From contig NC_080048.1 of assembly GCF_026212465.1 (NCBI RefSeq), positions 27,263,420 through 27,327,419 on the forward strand: 64,000 nt of DNA, read 5' to 3'. The notes beneath the pieces were generated by a model that saw only the letters and a program-made list of their open reading frames with translations, was not told the origin of the DNA and made no database searches. Shown here in pieces: positions 35,986-48,489 of the stretch (its first letter is position 1; the number at the start of each line of letters is the position of its first letter). Origin of the DNA: Amaranthus tricolor. Lineage: Eukaryota > Streptophyta > Magnoliopsida > Caryophyllales > Amaranthaceae. The position numbers and the translations under genes are program-made.

Positions 35986-38160
35986 GGTCTACTACACTTA
36001 TATATGTTGTCCCAGATACAAAAATCCCAACCTTCTCTTTGAAAACTATATTCACCTGTAAGTTTTTCACCAGACCTATATTAATCCATCTTTTTTCCAA
36101 CAAACTCATTCATTAAATATAAAGTTATAATGCATAATTATTTTTGAACAAAAGCGAAAAAAAAACTTGAATAATTTGGAATCAATTACTAGTAAAACGT
36201 AGTCTTGTCCTTGGCATAAGTTCTATTCTTTTTCGTATGCGTGAATTCAAAAAAGTCAATATATCCCGACGTCTTATTGTTTTACCTATCAATTATTAAA
36301 AAAATAAATAAAAGCAATCCTTTACTATATCATTAAGAAGAATAAGTTAATAAAATAATGTAACTAACAAACTTATATTAGGAAAGTATTAACATATTAG
36401 TTACACTAGATAATGCCTTTATTAAATTTTCCGACATATTTGTATCATTTAAAAAGTTACAATTTTAAGAAAGAAATTTTACATTATAGTAATATCTCAT
36501 TTCACTCTGAATAGTTGTATAAATTACCTTTGTTTGATTTGTATCATACATTGCATTGTGCGCTTAGATGATTGTAAAAATTTAACTCATGACAAATAAA
36601 TCACAACAAATGACAAAAAAATTTGATTATATATTTAATATGATTACGTTTATACTTCTATTTGTTTATTTTAAACAAAAGGGCAAGTGGTTCGTACATG
36701 AGGTATACAATACACAATTATGAGTATTATTAATAAAAAAAATAACATACCAATTTATGCTAACAAAAACAAATGTTACATTGATTTAATAAATATTTAT
36801 GTAAAACTATTTTATAAAAGTTTAAACAAAAAAATTTATTTTTCATAAAAAAATATAAGTAACTTGCGTAAAGATAGTCAACCTAAATCATATTAGAGTT
36901 ATGCATTGCATTTAAATAACCAATAGTATAAATAAAAAACTCCGAATAAAAGTATATTATCTTTTAACCATTTCAAAATATCCAATACACTTAAATAATA
37001 CTCATTTAATAAATAAAATTTTAAAATTAAAATAAATATATGGTTTTTTAATATATTAAAAGATGTGACCTAAAAAGTATCAAATCAATCAATATGACAA
37101 TATTTTAGTCATAGTTAGAAAGTAATAAAGCCAAACATATAAATATTAGTTATAATAACAATGACATCATGATTGAGTTTTGGAGGAAAATTTTTTGTTG
37201 AGGTTATGACGCGTAAGCAACATTAGATAGTGATGACGTCAATGTGTTTTGTTTCAGTAATAGTTATAGATTATAAATATTGAACTTTTTTCTGGGCAAA
37301 ACTAGTAGCACCGCTAGTAGTACGAGCATGAATATTCTTATTAGGAGCAGCCTTCCATTGCATGATAATCATTATCATAAATAAAAATTTGTTAGAAAAA
37401 AAAGACAAGTATAATAATATTCGTATCTTATATTTAGTTAATTTGATTCTCGAGGTTGCTATCTCTATTTGCATCTGAAGCACAATATCATATCGATTAG
37501 CATAATAAAAATTGCACATTATAATTAAGAAGCTATCATGCAGCCTAGTGTACGAATCAACTACAATATTAGAGAAAATATTACCAATCAACTATCTCAA
37601 TTTGATTCTTCAAACTCGATGCAACCTCATCATCCTTAATTGATTGCAATAGGAACACCTTGAAGTTGTGATTTTGATGGTATACCCTATTTTCGTTTCA
37701 CACTCAAGGAAATAAGACTAAGAACAATACTATTGTTTGTGGTCGAGACTCTTGTTGTGCGAGATTTTATGCTTACTCTAACCTAAACATTCCCTTTGAA
37801 ACCTGTGAAATAGAATTAGTAACAGTACTCGCTGTTTATTTCATAAGATGATACCATAATTGAAAGAATGAAGAATTGTTGTAACAAACACAACTTAACT
37901 AACTTTGTTGTGGTTATGTTGTTTGTTTCCAATGGTTGTCTGTTCATCATCAACAAAGCAGCAACAAAAGTCGAGATAGCTAAAAAATTGCAGAGCTCTT
38001 TGGAGAAATTATAGAGCAAGAAATTGAAGATATTACGGACGAGGAGGTTTGAAGAATTTTCTAAACTCTACAATAGAGCTTAAGTTTCTTTCACCAAATG
38101 TAAGCAACAAAAGCTTAAGTTTTCATTCACACCTTTGTAAAAGTTCTAATGTTTGAACTA
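35986..38160. other. AT-rich DNA without supported gene
   Basis: Long AT-rich stretch. A minus-strand open frame at 37271-37591 and a short exon-like piece ending near 37574 show no motif that I recognise. No repeat termini found. Confidence 0.45.
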
Positions 38161-39050
38161 TTGGACATTTAGAGTACATAACACCTAGATTATACATACT
38201 ATATACTACATTTAGTAGTGGGGAAAATATGAAATTAATGCAAAGTCCAAAAGCATGCCCAAAAAACACAAATCCTAGATGAGTAGAAAACGACGACTCG
38301 TTATAGGCAATGAGTCGTCAGTTTTATTTGGTGCTCTGCATTTTGAGGCAGACGAAAAGGCCAAGTCATCGTTTTAGAAGCACCAATTAGGCGCTTTAGG
38401 CGACAACTCGTCGCTAGGGACCGACCAGGTTTCTCTAATGCTCTAATGTTTTGCATTTTTTGGGAGTTTTATCCATTTATATGATTAGTTTCAATCATTG
38501 TTAATGATTGTTAACTTTTAAGTATTAAATTTAACTGATGTTACATCAGTTATATAGGTTTTGGCATTGGTTAAAGCATCCTTTTATGTATAGGCTGCTT
38601 GCTTAGGGAAACCCATTATATTCATTTTTTGAATTTGCCTTTAGAACATAACCTTATTCATGATTTTCTCTTCTTTATTTGTATGAAGCGTAGGGAGAGA
38701 GTAATTAACTTTCCTTATATCTTTTAAGTTCTTAATGCATCCACAACTTTTTGATATTACATTGCAATCTCTTGTGCTAAAGGTTTGTTGTTGTAGTTTG
38801 TATCTCTTTGTTAAGTTCATTATCATCCCAAACACCCTAGTGTGAGAAATATCACAAACGGAATGTGCTTACACTACTATTTATATTGAGTTTTCGAGCG
38901 ACGTTCTACATTGCAAAATAATCTTGAAGGTGTCATACTTGGTGGTCAAAGGAGTTCAATAGCCAGTTATCAAGGGATTACAAATTTTGTTGTAGTTTGT
39001 ACTTTATACTTTTAAACATATTTGTAATAGTAATATATTTCCAATAATCT
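38161..39050 (+). repeat. 5' LTR and leader of copia copy 2
   Basis: Begins TTGGACATTTAGAGTACA, matching the TTGGACATTTAGTGTATA start of the family C LTR. It carries its own GC palindromic island (GACGACTCGTT...GAGTCGTC at 38290-38415) and ends in a leader that, like copy 1, has TAATCTTTTATGATA just before gag. Exact LTR end not determined. Confidence 0.6.
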
Positions 39051-39067
39051 TTTATGATATCATCTTC

Positions 39068-42000
39068 ATGGCTAGTGTGATGAAACTAACATCTAACTTC
39101 ACCAAGTTAGACAAGTTTGTCGGTGCTGATTTCCGCAGATGGTAAAAGAAAATGCTTATACTTTTGACCACCCTCAATGTTGAGTATGTCATGAGCACCC
39201 CTAGGCAGGAGGAGGCAAAGTATGAGACTTTGGAACAAAGTAAGAAGCGTATCAAGTGGGATAATGATGACTTTATATACAAAGGACATATACTAAATTG
39301 GATGAAGGATTCATTCTTTGATGTCTACCAAATCCATGAATTGACAAAGTTTTTGTGGGAAGTTCTTGAGCAAAAGTACATGGTCGAGGATGCATAAAGT
39401 TCTTGGTAACTAACTTTAATGCTTATAAGATGGTTAATAATAGCCCTATAATTGATCAATTTCATGAACTTTAAAGAATGCATGCTAATATGAAAAATCA
39501 TGATATTAAGTTTGATGAGATATACATTGTACTAAGCATTATAGATAAGCTGCATCCATCTTGAAGGGATGTTAGACATGCTTTAAAGCATCAGAAGGAA
39601 GACATTAGTCTCTTTGATCTTGGACAACATATAGTTGTCGAGTCTAGCATAAGGGCTCATGAAGGGCATAAGGATTCTAATCCTAATGTTGGTACTATAT
39701 ATCAACATGGTTGAGGGGAAACCCTCTCAAGGAGAAAAGTGAAAGAAAGCTTTCAAGGGGAATTCAAGCACTACCAAAGCTATTGAAAATGGGTCTTGGG
39801 AGTGTGGTAAGCTAGGACACCTAAAGTAAAATTGCTATGATTTTAAGAACAAACAAAAAAACATAGGGTCAAGCTTCTTCAAGCAAGGATCTTTCTACTA
39901 AAGGTGATTATTCATTATTGAATAGAAATTCTGTTTATGAGGTTTGTTTAATGAATACTAATTGTAGTATTGTGTATGATGATCCTTTGTCTTGGTATAT
40001 CAATTTAGAAACAATGAATCATGTTTGTAAAAATAAACAGTTGTTCAAAACCTTGCATACAGTATATCTCTATATAGGGAACAATACATCCATGAAGGTC
40101 CATGCTAAGAGATAAGTGGAGCCTTTGTTTACGTCAGGAAATCTCTTGGTGTTGAGAGATGTGTACTATGCACCCCACATAGTAGGAACCTTGTCTCGGG
40201 TTCACTTTCGAATCGATTGGGATATAAACTTGTATTTGAAGCGAATAGGTGTATTTTCTCTAGAAGTAACTTATTTATAGAACGTGCTTACTTAATTTGT
40301 AATTTGTTTAAACTATCTTTAGTCTGTAGCTCTAAAAACTGATGTATGTAATGTTGATGTTTTAAGTAATATATGTGATTAATTACACTACTTGTGCCTT
40401 TTAAGATAAGGGCATGTTAATTTTAATAAAGTTTCCTTTATGTCAAAGCATGATTATTGCCTTATTTCTCTTTTAATCACATAATTTTAAGACATGCATG
40501 CTTAATAAGATCACTAGAACACCTTTCAAAAGTGTTGTTAGAAAACCTGATATTTTTAAATGGGTACATAGTGACTTGTGTGACTTTCATAGTATACCTT
40601 CATTAGAGAATAAAAGATATGTCATTACATTTATTTATGATTATTTCAATTTTTTTATGTGTATTTGTTACATACAAAGGATGAGGCTTTTAGTTCTGTT
40701 AAGGATTAAACAAAAATGAAGTAGAAAAAAAAATTGATAGTAAATTAAAAGACCTAGAACGAACAAAGGAGGAGAATACTATGATCCCTGATATTTCCAA
40801 TCTATGGGATGAAGGATTTTAGGGTGAAGCAATGCTAATGGCTTGTCATGTTCTTAATCGAGTTCCATCTATAACCAATAAGGAAGTCCTAATGAACTTT
40901 GGTATAAAAGAAAGCCAAACATAAATTATCTTAAGGTTTACGGTTGTAGGGCTATTGTAAGATTGCCCGGGAATAAGAGAAAAAAACTCAGTGAACGAGG
41001 CATTGAGTCATCATTATAGGTTATGCTAACCTAGGAGAACCTATAGGTTCTTTGTAATAGAACAAATGAATACATATTGATTTATTCAATTATAGAGTAA
41101 AAAGATTCTATATTTGATGAGAATACATTCTAAACAATGAGTAGACAAAGAAATCAAGCAATAAGTAGCAAAGAGGTGTTATGATGATCCACAAGAAACC
41201 CCTCAAGATGTTGATTACAATCAACAACTAGATGAACAAGAAAATGTTGAATATATTCCTAAAAGGAATAAAAGACAACAGAAAGCAAAAAGCTTTGGAC
41301 CAGATTTTCTTGTATATTTGCTTGAAGGTACTAGAAATAATGTTTCTTCTAGAGTTCCATATTTATTTAATGTGAAAGGTGACCCATTGACATATAGTGA
41401 TGTAATGGCATCACAAGACAATGCCTTTAGGAAAGAGCCTATAGATGATGAGATGCAATCCATCATGGTAAGTAATATTTGGGTATTAGTAGATGTTCCT
41501 CCAACTTGTAAAACAATTGGTTGCAATTGGATATTTTTCCAGAAAATGAAGATTTATGGAACCATCGATACGTTCAAGGCATGTATAGTGGCACAAGGAT
41601 TTAGACAAAAGTTAAGTATCAATCATTTTGATACATATGCAAACAACCACCTTTAGGTTGTTGCTAGCTCTAGCTAGAATCTATCATGAATCAGTATATG
41701 GACTTAAAACAAGCATCGAAGCAATAGGATCAAAATTTTGATGCAACGATACTGTCTTTTGGAATTAAATTGAATTAAGCCGATAAGTGCATGTATAGAA
41801 AATTTGATAAACAAGGAAATGGAGTTATCATTAGCCTATATATGGATGACATGCTTATCTTTGGTATATGTTTAGTACAAGTCCAAGTCCAAGGGCCAAA
41901 ATATTTTTTATCTTGATCCTTCCAAATGAAGGATATGGGTGAGGCCAATATGATCTTAGACATTAAGATCATAAGAGATAGTAGTCGGATTAAGCAAAGT

Positions 42001-42458
42001 CCAGCTTATTATACTCAGAAAATGTTTAAAAGGTTTAGCATGCTAAACATGAATCCACTCTCAAATCCCAAGGAACCAGTATAAATTCACCAAAAACACC
42101 GAACAACTAATTTCACAATTGGATTATTCAAAGGTCATAGGATCATTGATGTATGCTATGATATATACTAGGTCGGACATAACATTTGTGGCTGGTAAAC
42201 TAAGTAGATTTACAAGCAACCCGAGTCCCCATCATTGGATGGCGATAAGGAGATTATTAAGATATTGGAAAGGTACTATGGATTATGGTATAACTTGTAG
42301 TGGTGAACCTCCAATTTTGGAAGGTTATTTCGATGCTAGTTGGATCGCTAATAAAGAGAATAACTCTTCGACAAGTGGTTGGATGTTTGTTTATGGGGGA
42401 TGTGCCATTTCATGGTCCTTAAAGAAAAAAAAATATGTATAGTTGATTCCACTATTGT
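39068..42458 (+). pseudogene. Copia copy 2: gag-protease-integrase-RT-RNase H, decayed
   Basis: Full order of a copia polyprotein in broken frames. Gag starts at 39068 (MASVMKLTSNFTKLDKFVGA, then a stop after FRRW); knuckle WECGKLGHLK-stop-NC at about 39794; protease at about 39990 (SWYINLETMNHVC, active-site Asp and Gly replaced); integrase at about 40558 (WVHSDLCDFHSIPSLENK); RT N-terminus 41318-41656 (DPLTYSDVMASQDNAFRKEP, FKACIVAQGFRQK); catalytic YMDDMLIF at about 41839; and RT/RNase H 42119-42442 (SLMYAMIYTRSDITFVAGKL, RRLLRYWKGTMDYGI, DASWIANKENNSSTSGW). It breaks off at 42458 where a TGTAACAG LTR-like sequence begins. Stops and frameshifts in every domain. Confidence 0.88.
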
Positions 42459-43710
42459 AACAGACTCGAAATTCATATTCTTAATCTTTCGATTAATTAT
42501 TTCGAATTTTAAATTCCAATTCCTAATCCTTTGGCTATCCTATTCAAACCATTTTTAATTGCTAAACCTTTTTCCGATTTTGTATTATTTCAAATATTAA
42601 ACTTTAAAATATTATTTTCTTCAAACATTTTTTTATAAGCACTACAATATTATTTTATTATATTATTATTTTATTACAAAAATAAAATTTTAGTATCATA
42701 TTTACGATTTTGTAAAACATTACATTTTAATTTCCTTTCCTTAAACTGACATTACTACTAATTATTTTAACCTTATAACTTTGATATAATTATTCAATAC
42801 CTTAAAATTAGCCATGTTTTATTATTAACTATAAGTATAGTTTTAAGCAAACTTTTCTAAGTAAACTATCATATTTTCAATATCGAACCTTCATCAAATT
42901 TACCCATTATTCTAAAGCATATCCACTAGTATAAAATAGAACAAAAATTTGATGAACTAAAATCCATTTTATTTAACCCCATGATGTTCATCACTTATAC
43001 AAGCTACTTCCATTTTCTTACACAAGTTAACCTTCTTCTGCACTTCAATCTCTTATACACCCACTTACACACTCCAACTCTTACAAGTTTACTTCCACAC
43101 TCCAACTCGTACACATACACTTACATACTCCAAATTGCTTACACAAGTTAACCTTCTTTCATACTCCTAGCATTCTTATTCATACAACTTATGAACTAGA
43201 AATTGCTCAAAACCCATTATAAATACCCCATTTTGCCATGAGAACACTTCCACCTCCATCATCAAATCAATCTAACATTCTTTCTTATATCTTCTCTTCA
43301 CTAAAATCTTACTAACTTAATACCTTTATTAAAGTTGAAGAAATTCAAGAAGATGGAGATTAGAACACTCTTTATTTAACTTAAATCATCATCGTTATGG
43401 AGTATTATTGGGTTATTACTTTTGGTACTTAATGTATCATTATTTTTAGAGTTTGGATTTAATGATTTTGGGAGTTTAGAACATCATTATTTTGGGAGTT
43501 TGGATTAATTAACTTTGGATCATTATTATCTATCTTGGAGGGCCTTATTTCTTATTATTTTTTCCTAATTAGTACTTAGTACTAATCCTTGGTGTTAGTA
43601 TGGTATAACTTCTTACCCTACTCTTTTTGTGGAATTTTACATTATATTTTCTTTATAATATGCAAAGTATGAAATATGTTGATATGTTTTAGTAGGAAGT
43701 TAGTTTAATG
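42459..43710 (+). repeat. Truncated LTR-like insertion
   Basis: Starts TGTAACAGACTCGAAATTC right at the break in copia copy 2, has a TATA-type TTATAAATACC at about 43218 and an imperfect tandem repeat (ACACTCCAACTCTTAC and variants, 43035-43130). No CA terminus or duplicate is seen on the right, where gypsy integrase begins. Probably a 5'-end LTR fragment of another gypsy element in plus orientation. Confidence 0.5.
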
Positions 43711-44428
43711 AAATTATGATCGATAAGAATTTAGAATCCCTATCAGAAATGATAATTCTGGGAGCCCCATGTAATTTGACTATCTCTCGAACATAGATTT
43801 CAGCTAATTGTTTCATCGACCAAGTTGTTTTTACAGCAATAAACCGACTAGTCTTCGTCAATCGATCGACTATAACCCTAATGGAGTCATTACCCCTCCT
43901 TGACCTCGGCAAACCAACCAAAAAATCTATGGAAATGGAATCCCACTTCCAATCAGGTATATCTAATGGTTGCGTCAACTCAGCTTCTTTCCTTCTCTCT
44001 GACTTTATCTTTTGACGTACCAGAAATCTTGACACAAATGCAGCTACATCTTTCTTTAACCCTTTCAACCAAAACAACTTTTTGACTTCGCTAACCATCT
44101 TATTGCGGCCCAGATGTACTGAGTAAGAACTAGCATGAGCTTCGTGAAGAATTTCACTCCTTAATTCAGCATCCTGGGGAACACATAGCCTTTTCTTGAA
44201 CTTCAATCCTTGATTTTCATCATACTGAAATTCAGTGGTCGATCTCTCTCTAGCCCGCAACATCAATTCTACCAAGTATGGATCTTCAAGCTGCTTCATC
44301 TCAATTCTATCAAACAAAGTAGGTCTCATAGACATTGCATTGATTGTTCCCTGAACTTCTTTGGAAGTCACCAATTCAATACCCATCTTCTGAAGTTCTA
44401 ACCATAACTCTCTCTGTAAACTTCTCAT
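43711..44428 (-). pseudogene. Gypsy element Y: integrase
   Basis: Minus-strand frame of 242 residues: linker, then zinc region (HEAHASSYSVHLGRNKM, later FLVRQK where the Cys pair should be, so Cys replaced), then catalytic core with first Asp in SISIDFLVGLPRS and second Asp in RIIISDRDSKFLS. It is truncated directly after the second Asp at the junction with the LTR-like fragment, so the catalytic Glu is missing. Confidence 0.88.
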
Positions 44429-44555
44429 GAAATGTAATCCGCCATGAGATCTTCGACTTAAGGCATCTGCTACTTTATTCGCTTTACCAGGATGATAAAG
44501 GATATCGGTTTCATAATCTTTAATGAGCTCAAGCCATCTCTATCTCATATTCAGT

Positions 44556-45640
44556 TTATTTCTGAGTGAATATGTATTTCAGACTCTTATGATCTTTGAA
44601 AATGTTACAAGGAGTCCCAAATAGATAATGGCGCCATAGTTTTAGAGCAAATACTATAGCAGCCAACTCTAAATCATGAACTGAGTAGTTCCTCTCATGA
44701 ATCTTCAATTGTCTACTTGCATAAGCTATTACCTTGCCCTTCTGCATTAAAACACACCCTAAACCTTCCTTGGAGGCATCACAAGAAATCTCAAACTCAT
44801 TCTTGCTATCTGGTAGGGCTAACACTGGAGTGCTTGACAACCGTTTCTTCAATTCCAAGAATGTCGCCCCACATTCAGAAGTCCACTCGAATTTCTTGTC
44901 TTTACAACAGTTATGTGATTGCTCGAGCTATACTAGTAAAGTTTCCTGCGAACTTTCTGTAATAACTTGCTAGACCCATGAAACTTTGAACTTCATGTAC
45001 ATTTTTAGGTGCAGGTCACTCTATGATAGCTTTCACCTTTTCTGGATCAACAGAAATTCCTCTTTTCGAGACTACATGACCCAAGAATGAACCCTGATCA
45101 AGCCAAAACTCACATTTGCTGAACTTCGCATACAGTTTCTCTCTTCTGAGCAAGTTCAGTACTATCCTTTAGTGCTCTTCATGCTCCTTTTTGGTTCTCG
45201 AATAGATAAGGATGTCGTCTATGAAGACAACCACAAACTTATAGAGATACTCCTTGAAACATCTCTGCATAAGGTCCATAAACGCCGCAGGTGCATTTGT
45301 TAACCCAAATGGCATAACGACAAACTCAAAGTGATCATACGGAGTTCTAAATGCAGTATTCTGAATATCTGACTCATCTATTCTCAATTGATGATACCCT
45401 GACCTAAGATCGATCTTGGAATGGACCTTTACACCTCTCAATTGATCAAAAAGATCATCAATGTGCGGTAAAGGATATCGGTTTTTTATCGTTACCTTAT
45501 TCAATTCTTGGTAATCAATGCACAGTCTCATCGAGCCATCTCTCTTCTTGACGAACAATACTAGAGCACCACATAGAGACACACTGGGTCTTATGTACCC
45601 TTTATCCAAAAGCTCATCTAATTGTTCCTTTAGCTAGACC
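44556..45640 (-). pseudogene. Gypsy element Y: reverse transcriptase and RNase H
   Basis: Frame 45609-45169 starts in the RT with [20 protein letters not shown] (Pro and Trp of the usual S-P-W-G-A-P motif changed), [51 protein letters not shown] and catalytic FIDDILIYS. After a frameshifted gap, frame 44858-44556 gives the RT-RNase H junction: [50 protein letters not shown] and FKDHKSLK. Catalytic acids are mostly present but the frame is broken. Confidence 0.9.
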
Positions 45641-45893
45641 ATTTCTGCAGGAGCCATGCGATAAGGTACCTTAGAGATTGGTGTGACTCCAGACATCAGA
45701 TCGATGTGATAGTTGACCACTCTCTTAAGTGGTAAGCCACATAAATCCTTAGAAAATACATCAGTGTACTCTGAAACTACAGGGATACTCTTCAAGTTTT
45801 TTTTTCTCCTTCACTCTCTCCCAAAATATAACATAAATACCCAAGTTCCTATGAATAATCCTCTTTTGAACTGTTACAAAGTGCTAACAACCT

Positions 45894-46349
45894 CTAACTT
45901 GGTTTAAGCTCTTTACCTTTGAAAATTACACAACTTTCTTTCACAAATTTCAAACTTACTGTTCTTCTTCGACAATCAACCTTAGCACTATAAGATTTCA
46001 ACCAATCCATACCCAAAATGACATCATATTCACCCAACTCAAACTCTACTAGATTCGCGATTAAAATTTGGGGAGAAATCTCAATAGGGCAGTTTTTATA
46101 GAGTTTATTACAAGAAAATTGGTATCCATCAGAGATTCCGATTTTTAAATTTATGCTTACAAAACTAAGGGGAAATTTTATTTTTTGAAGAAATTTATGT
46201 GAAATAAAAGAATAGTCGGCACCTGTATCGCATAAAACATAAGCTAATTGATTGCAAACTTTAAGGACACCAGAAATGACATTACCTTGAGCTTCACGTT
46301 CATCAGGAAACTCAGATTCACCCCCGATGGCGTACATTCGACCTACCAC
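45894..46349 (-). pseudogene. Gypsy element Y: protease region
   Basis: Minus-strand frame of 151 residues containing the aspartic protease active site YVLCDTGADYSFIS (D-T-G-A) and the family landmark [13 protein letters not shown] near the C-terminus, as in element B. Upstream (46349 to about 46440) it connects to the gag knuckle after a frameshift; downstream it is separated from RT by stops near 45640-45890. Confidence 0.88.
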
Positions 46350-46439
46350 CCTCTGAATGTTCTTAAATTTTCTTCCTTTATTCCCAAGTGGAATTTTATT
46401 TGGATTACCTCCCTTAGGACAGTCCTAGTGATGTGTCCT

Positions 46440-47321
46440 GGCTGACCACAAGTAAAACACAACCTTTTACCTTGACAATCCTCTCCATAATGTTTTCGAC
46501 TACACTTGGGACACACCCAAATTTCTTTCTTCTATTGTCTGGTCAAGTCTCTACGCCAGGTTTGCTTACCACTGGGTTTCTGGTATTGAAATTTGGGGCT
46601 CTCGGTTTTTAGTTTCTTAGATGGGTACAATACTTGTTTCCCCCTCTCTCGGTTAAAGCTAGCTTTCTTTTCCAGAACTCTCTATTGTTCAAAGGCACTA
46701 TCAAATAAGTCATGAAAGTCCCGATACTTCATAACGTACTTCTGCAAGTTTAGATTTAGCCCTTCGAAGAACCTTGAGGCTTTCAATCGATCATTTGCAA
46801 TGAAATCGGGCACAAACCTAGATAATTCCATGAATTTGGCCGAGTATTCCAGAAGTGACATTTTCTCCTGCGATAGAGTGAGAAATTCAACCCCATTTCT
46901 CCTTTAAAGGGAGAAAGGATAAAATCTAGTCCTGTCTTACCAAAAGCTCTTCCCAGGTCATCCCAATGTTGTCCCCCTCAGCCTTCACGGTTTTCCACCA
47001 CATACTTGCAGTGTCCTCAAGATAGAATGAGGCGATCTTGACCATCAGACCCCCCTGGACAGTTAACAACCTCTAGAACTTTCTCTATATGTCAATCCAG
47101 TTTTCTAGCTTGACTAGGTCAGATTCCCCATTGTAAAATGGTGGTCTATGCCCTCCAAGCCTTCTAAACAATTCACTTTCTTGGTCCAGTTCACCCCTAT
47201 GATTCTGATCCTCAAGAATTTTAAGTAACCTTTCATTTGTCGCCTCCAACCTTGTATTTTGAGAATCCATACTACAATCTTCAACCTTAGTAGATAATTG
47301 TCGACCACGACCTCTAGGCAT
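46440..47321 (-). pseudogene. Gypsy element Y: gag
   Basis: Starts at 47321 with MPRGRGRQLSTKVEDCSMDS, then HRPPFYNGESDLVKLENWID, a typical gypsy gag opening (x-F-x-G-x-x-x-x-x-x-A/K-x-x-W). Further capsid pieces are readable in changed frames. Near 46440-46500 the minus strand encodes CPKCSRKHYGEDC and CFTCGQPGHIT-x-DCP, the half-finger and zinc knuckle. Stops around 47095 and later break it. Confidence 0.85.
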
Positions 47322-47680
47322 AACATTTATCTATTCACAGAAGGACAGATAGAAATCACTTACTAATTCTACTCATAACATGATAATATAAACTTTACAC
47401 TTTACTAATAATGGTTTAGTGTTCTTGGGTCAAACTTACTTATACACATTGTTCACTTACATTTTCTTAAATTTTCACATACTTATCACATTAATTAAAA
47501 AGTAGGGTGGTGCATGGAATACATCAGACTCAGTAGTTAAAGCGACATCCTAGAGATTCATCTATCACATAAAACAAGTAAGCACATAGTATTTACAGGT
47601 AATATCCCCAGATTCGACATAGACTCAATTGTACCGATCTCTCATATTTCGAAATTTTTTTTATAATCTTTTAAAAACTT
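47322..47680 (-). other. Untranslated leader of gypsy element Y
   Basis: Non-coding stretch between primer site and gag start on the minus strand; no motif seen. Confidence 0.6.
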
Positions 47681-47694
47681 TGGCTCTGATACCA
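47681..47694 (-). promoter_or_regulatory. Primer binding site of gypsy element Y
   Basis: Reverse strand reads TGGTATCAGAGCCA two bases after the LTR end, complementary to the 3' end of initiator tRNA-Met. Confidence 0.93.
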
Positions 47695-47696
47695 AT

Positions 47697-48247
47697 TGAA
47701 ACAACCCAAACCAACATAAATAACATAATAATACTGTCCACAACACGGCGGAAGACTTATAGTGGTTTAGACTGAATCTGACCTGTGTTTCGATGATCAC
47801 AGCAACTAATATCAGAGTTATTTAAAACTTTTTCTTAAATAAGTAAATACTATTTACAAAATATTACAAAATTATTACAATTTAATTTACGAATAACTAA
47901 TTTTACTCTAAGTTGATAATGAAGAAGAAATGTGAATGGAGTTTATAGGCTTGTACAAGTTTATAAATAAGAAGGGGTTAGCTTTGATGAATCATAAATT
48001 AGGTGGCAAAATTATGGGTGACTCAACTTCATACTCAAAATTATGGGTGACTCAACTTGATACTCATACTCATTAAAATATGAGGTGGATAATATACCCA
48101 TATTTTTTGTCGTATAATTTATTTTGTCCCCAAAAATAATAAATCTGATATCTAAAATTCGTAGTAAAATTTTACTTTTAAAATGACAAACCTATTTTAC
48201 TTATTAAAATAGTAATTTTTAACAAAGACGTTTTTATAACTGTTTCA
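47697..48247 (-). repeat. LTR of gypsy element Y, internally deleted
   Basis: 551 bp, TGAAACAACCC... to ...AACTGTTTCA on the plus strand. Compared with the LTR at 48490-51000 it lacks about 2.1 kb from the middle; the join (ACTAATTT/TACTC, near 47900) has a short shared TTT-type homology. A 30-base tandem duplication (CAAAATTATGGGTGACTCAA twice) lies at 48008-48060. Confidence 0.85.
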
Positions 48248-48489
48248 TTCTCCCCTGCTTAAGAAATTTCGTCCCTGAAATTTACATACCTTTAAAACAA
48301 ATGCGGATATCGACTTTTCATGTCAGATTCTTTTTTCCAAGTCGCTTTCTCTTCCCCGTGGTGAGTCCACAGTACTTTCACTAAAGGAATTGAATTATTC
48401 CTCAACTCTTTAACCCGCTGATCAAGAATCTTTAACGGTTTTTCCTCATAACTCAGAGTTTCATAAACTTGCAGTGGTTCGTAGCACCC
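48248..48489 (-). pseudogene. Gypsy pol C-terminal tail fused to LTR
   Basis: Minus-strand frame from 48498 to 48292 encodes YEPLQVYETLSYEEKPLKIL, DQRVKELRNNSIPLVKVLWT and WKKESDMKSRYPHLF, the chromodomain-like end of a chromovirus pol. It is followed toward 48248 by a purine-rich AAGCAGGGGAGAA tract adjoining the LTR. Upstream it is joined directly to LTR sequence at 48490 with the bases CGATGATCA shared by both partners, so all of gag and most of pol have been deleted. Confidence 0.85.

Noticed and set aside
37271..37591. Minus-strand 106-codon frame and a neighbouring exon-like stretch (about 37574-37640)
   Set aside because: No family motif and no convincing splice partners; left as anonymous DNA, although a decayed gene cannot be excluded.
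43020..43150. CT/CA-rich repeats that could suggest a promoter array
   Set aside because: Irregular low-complexity repetition inside a truncated LTR-like piece; no defined motif.
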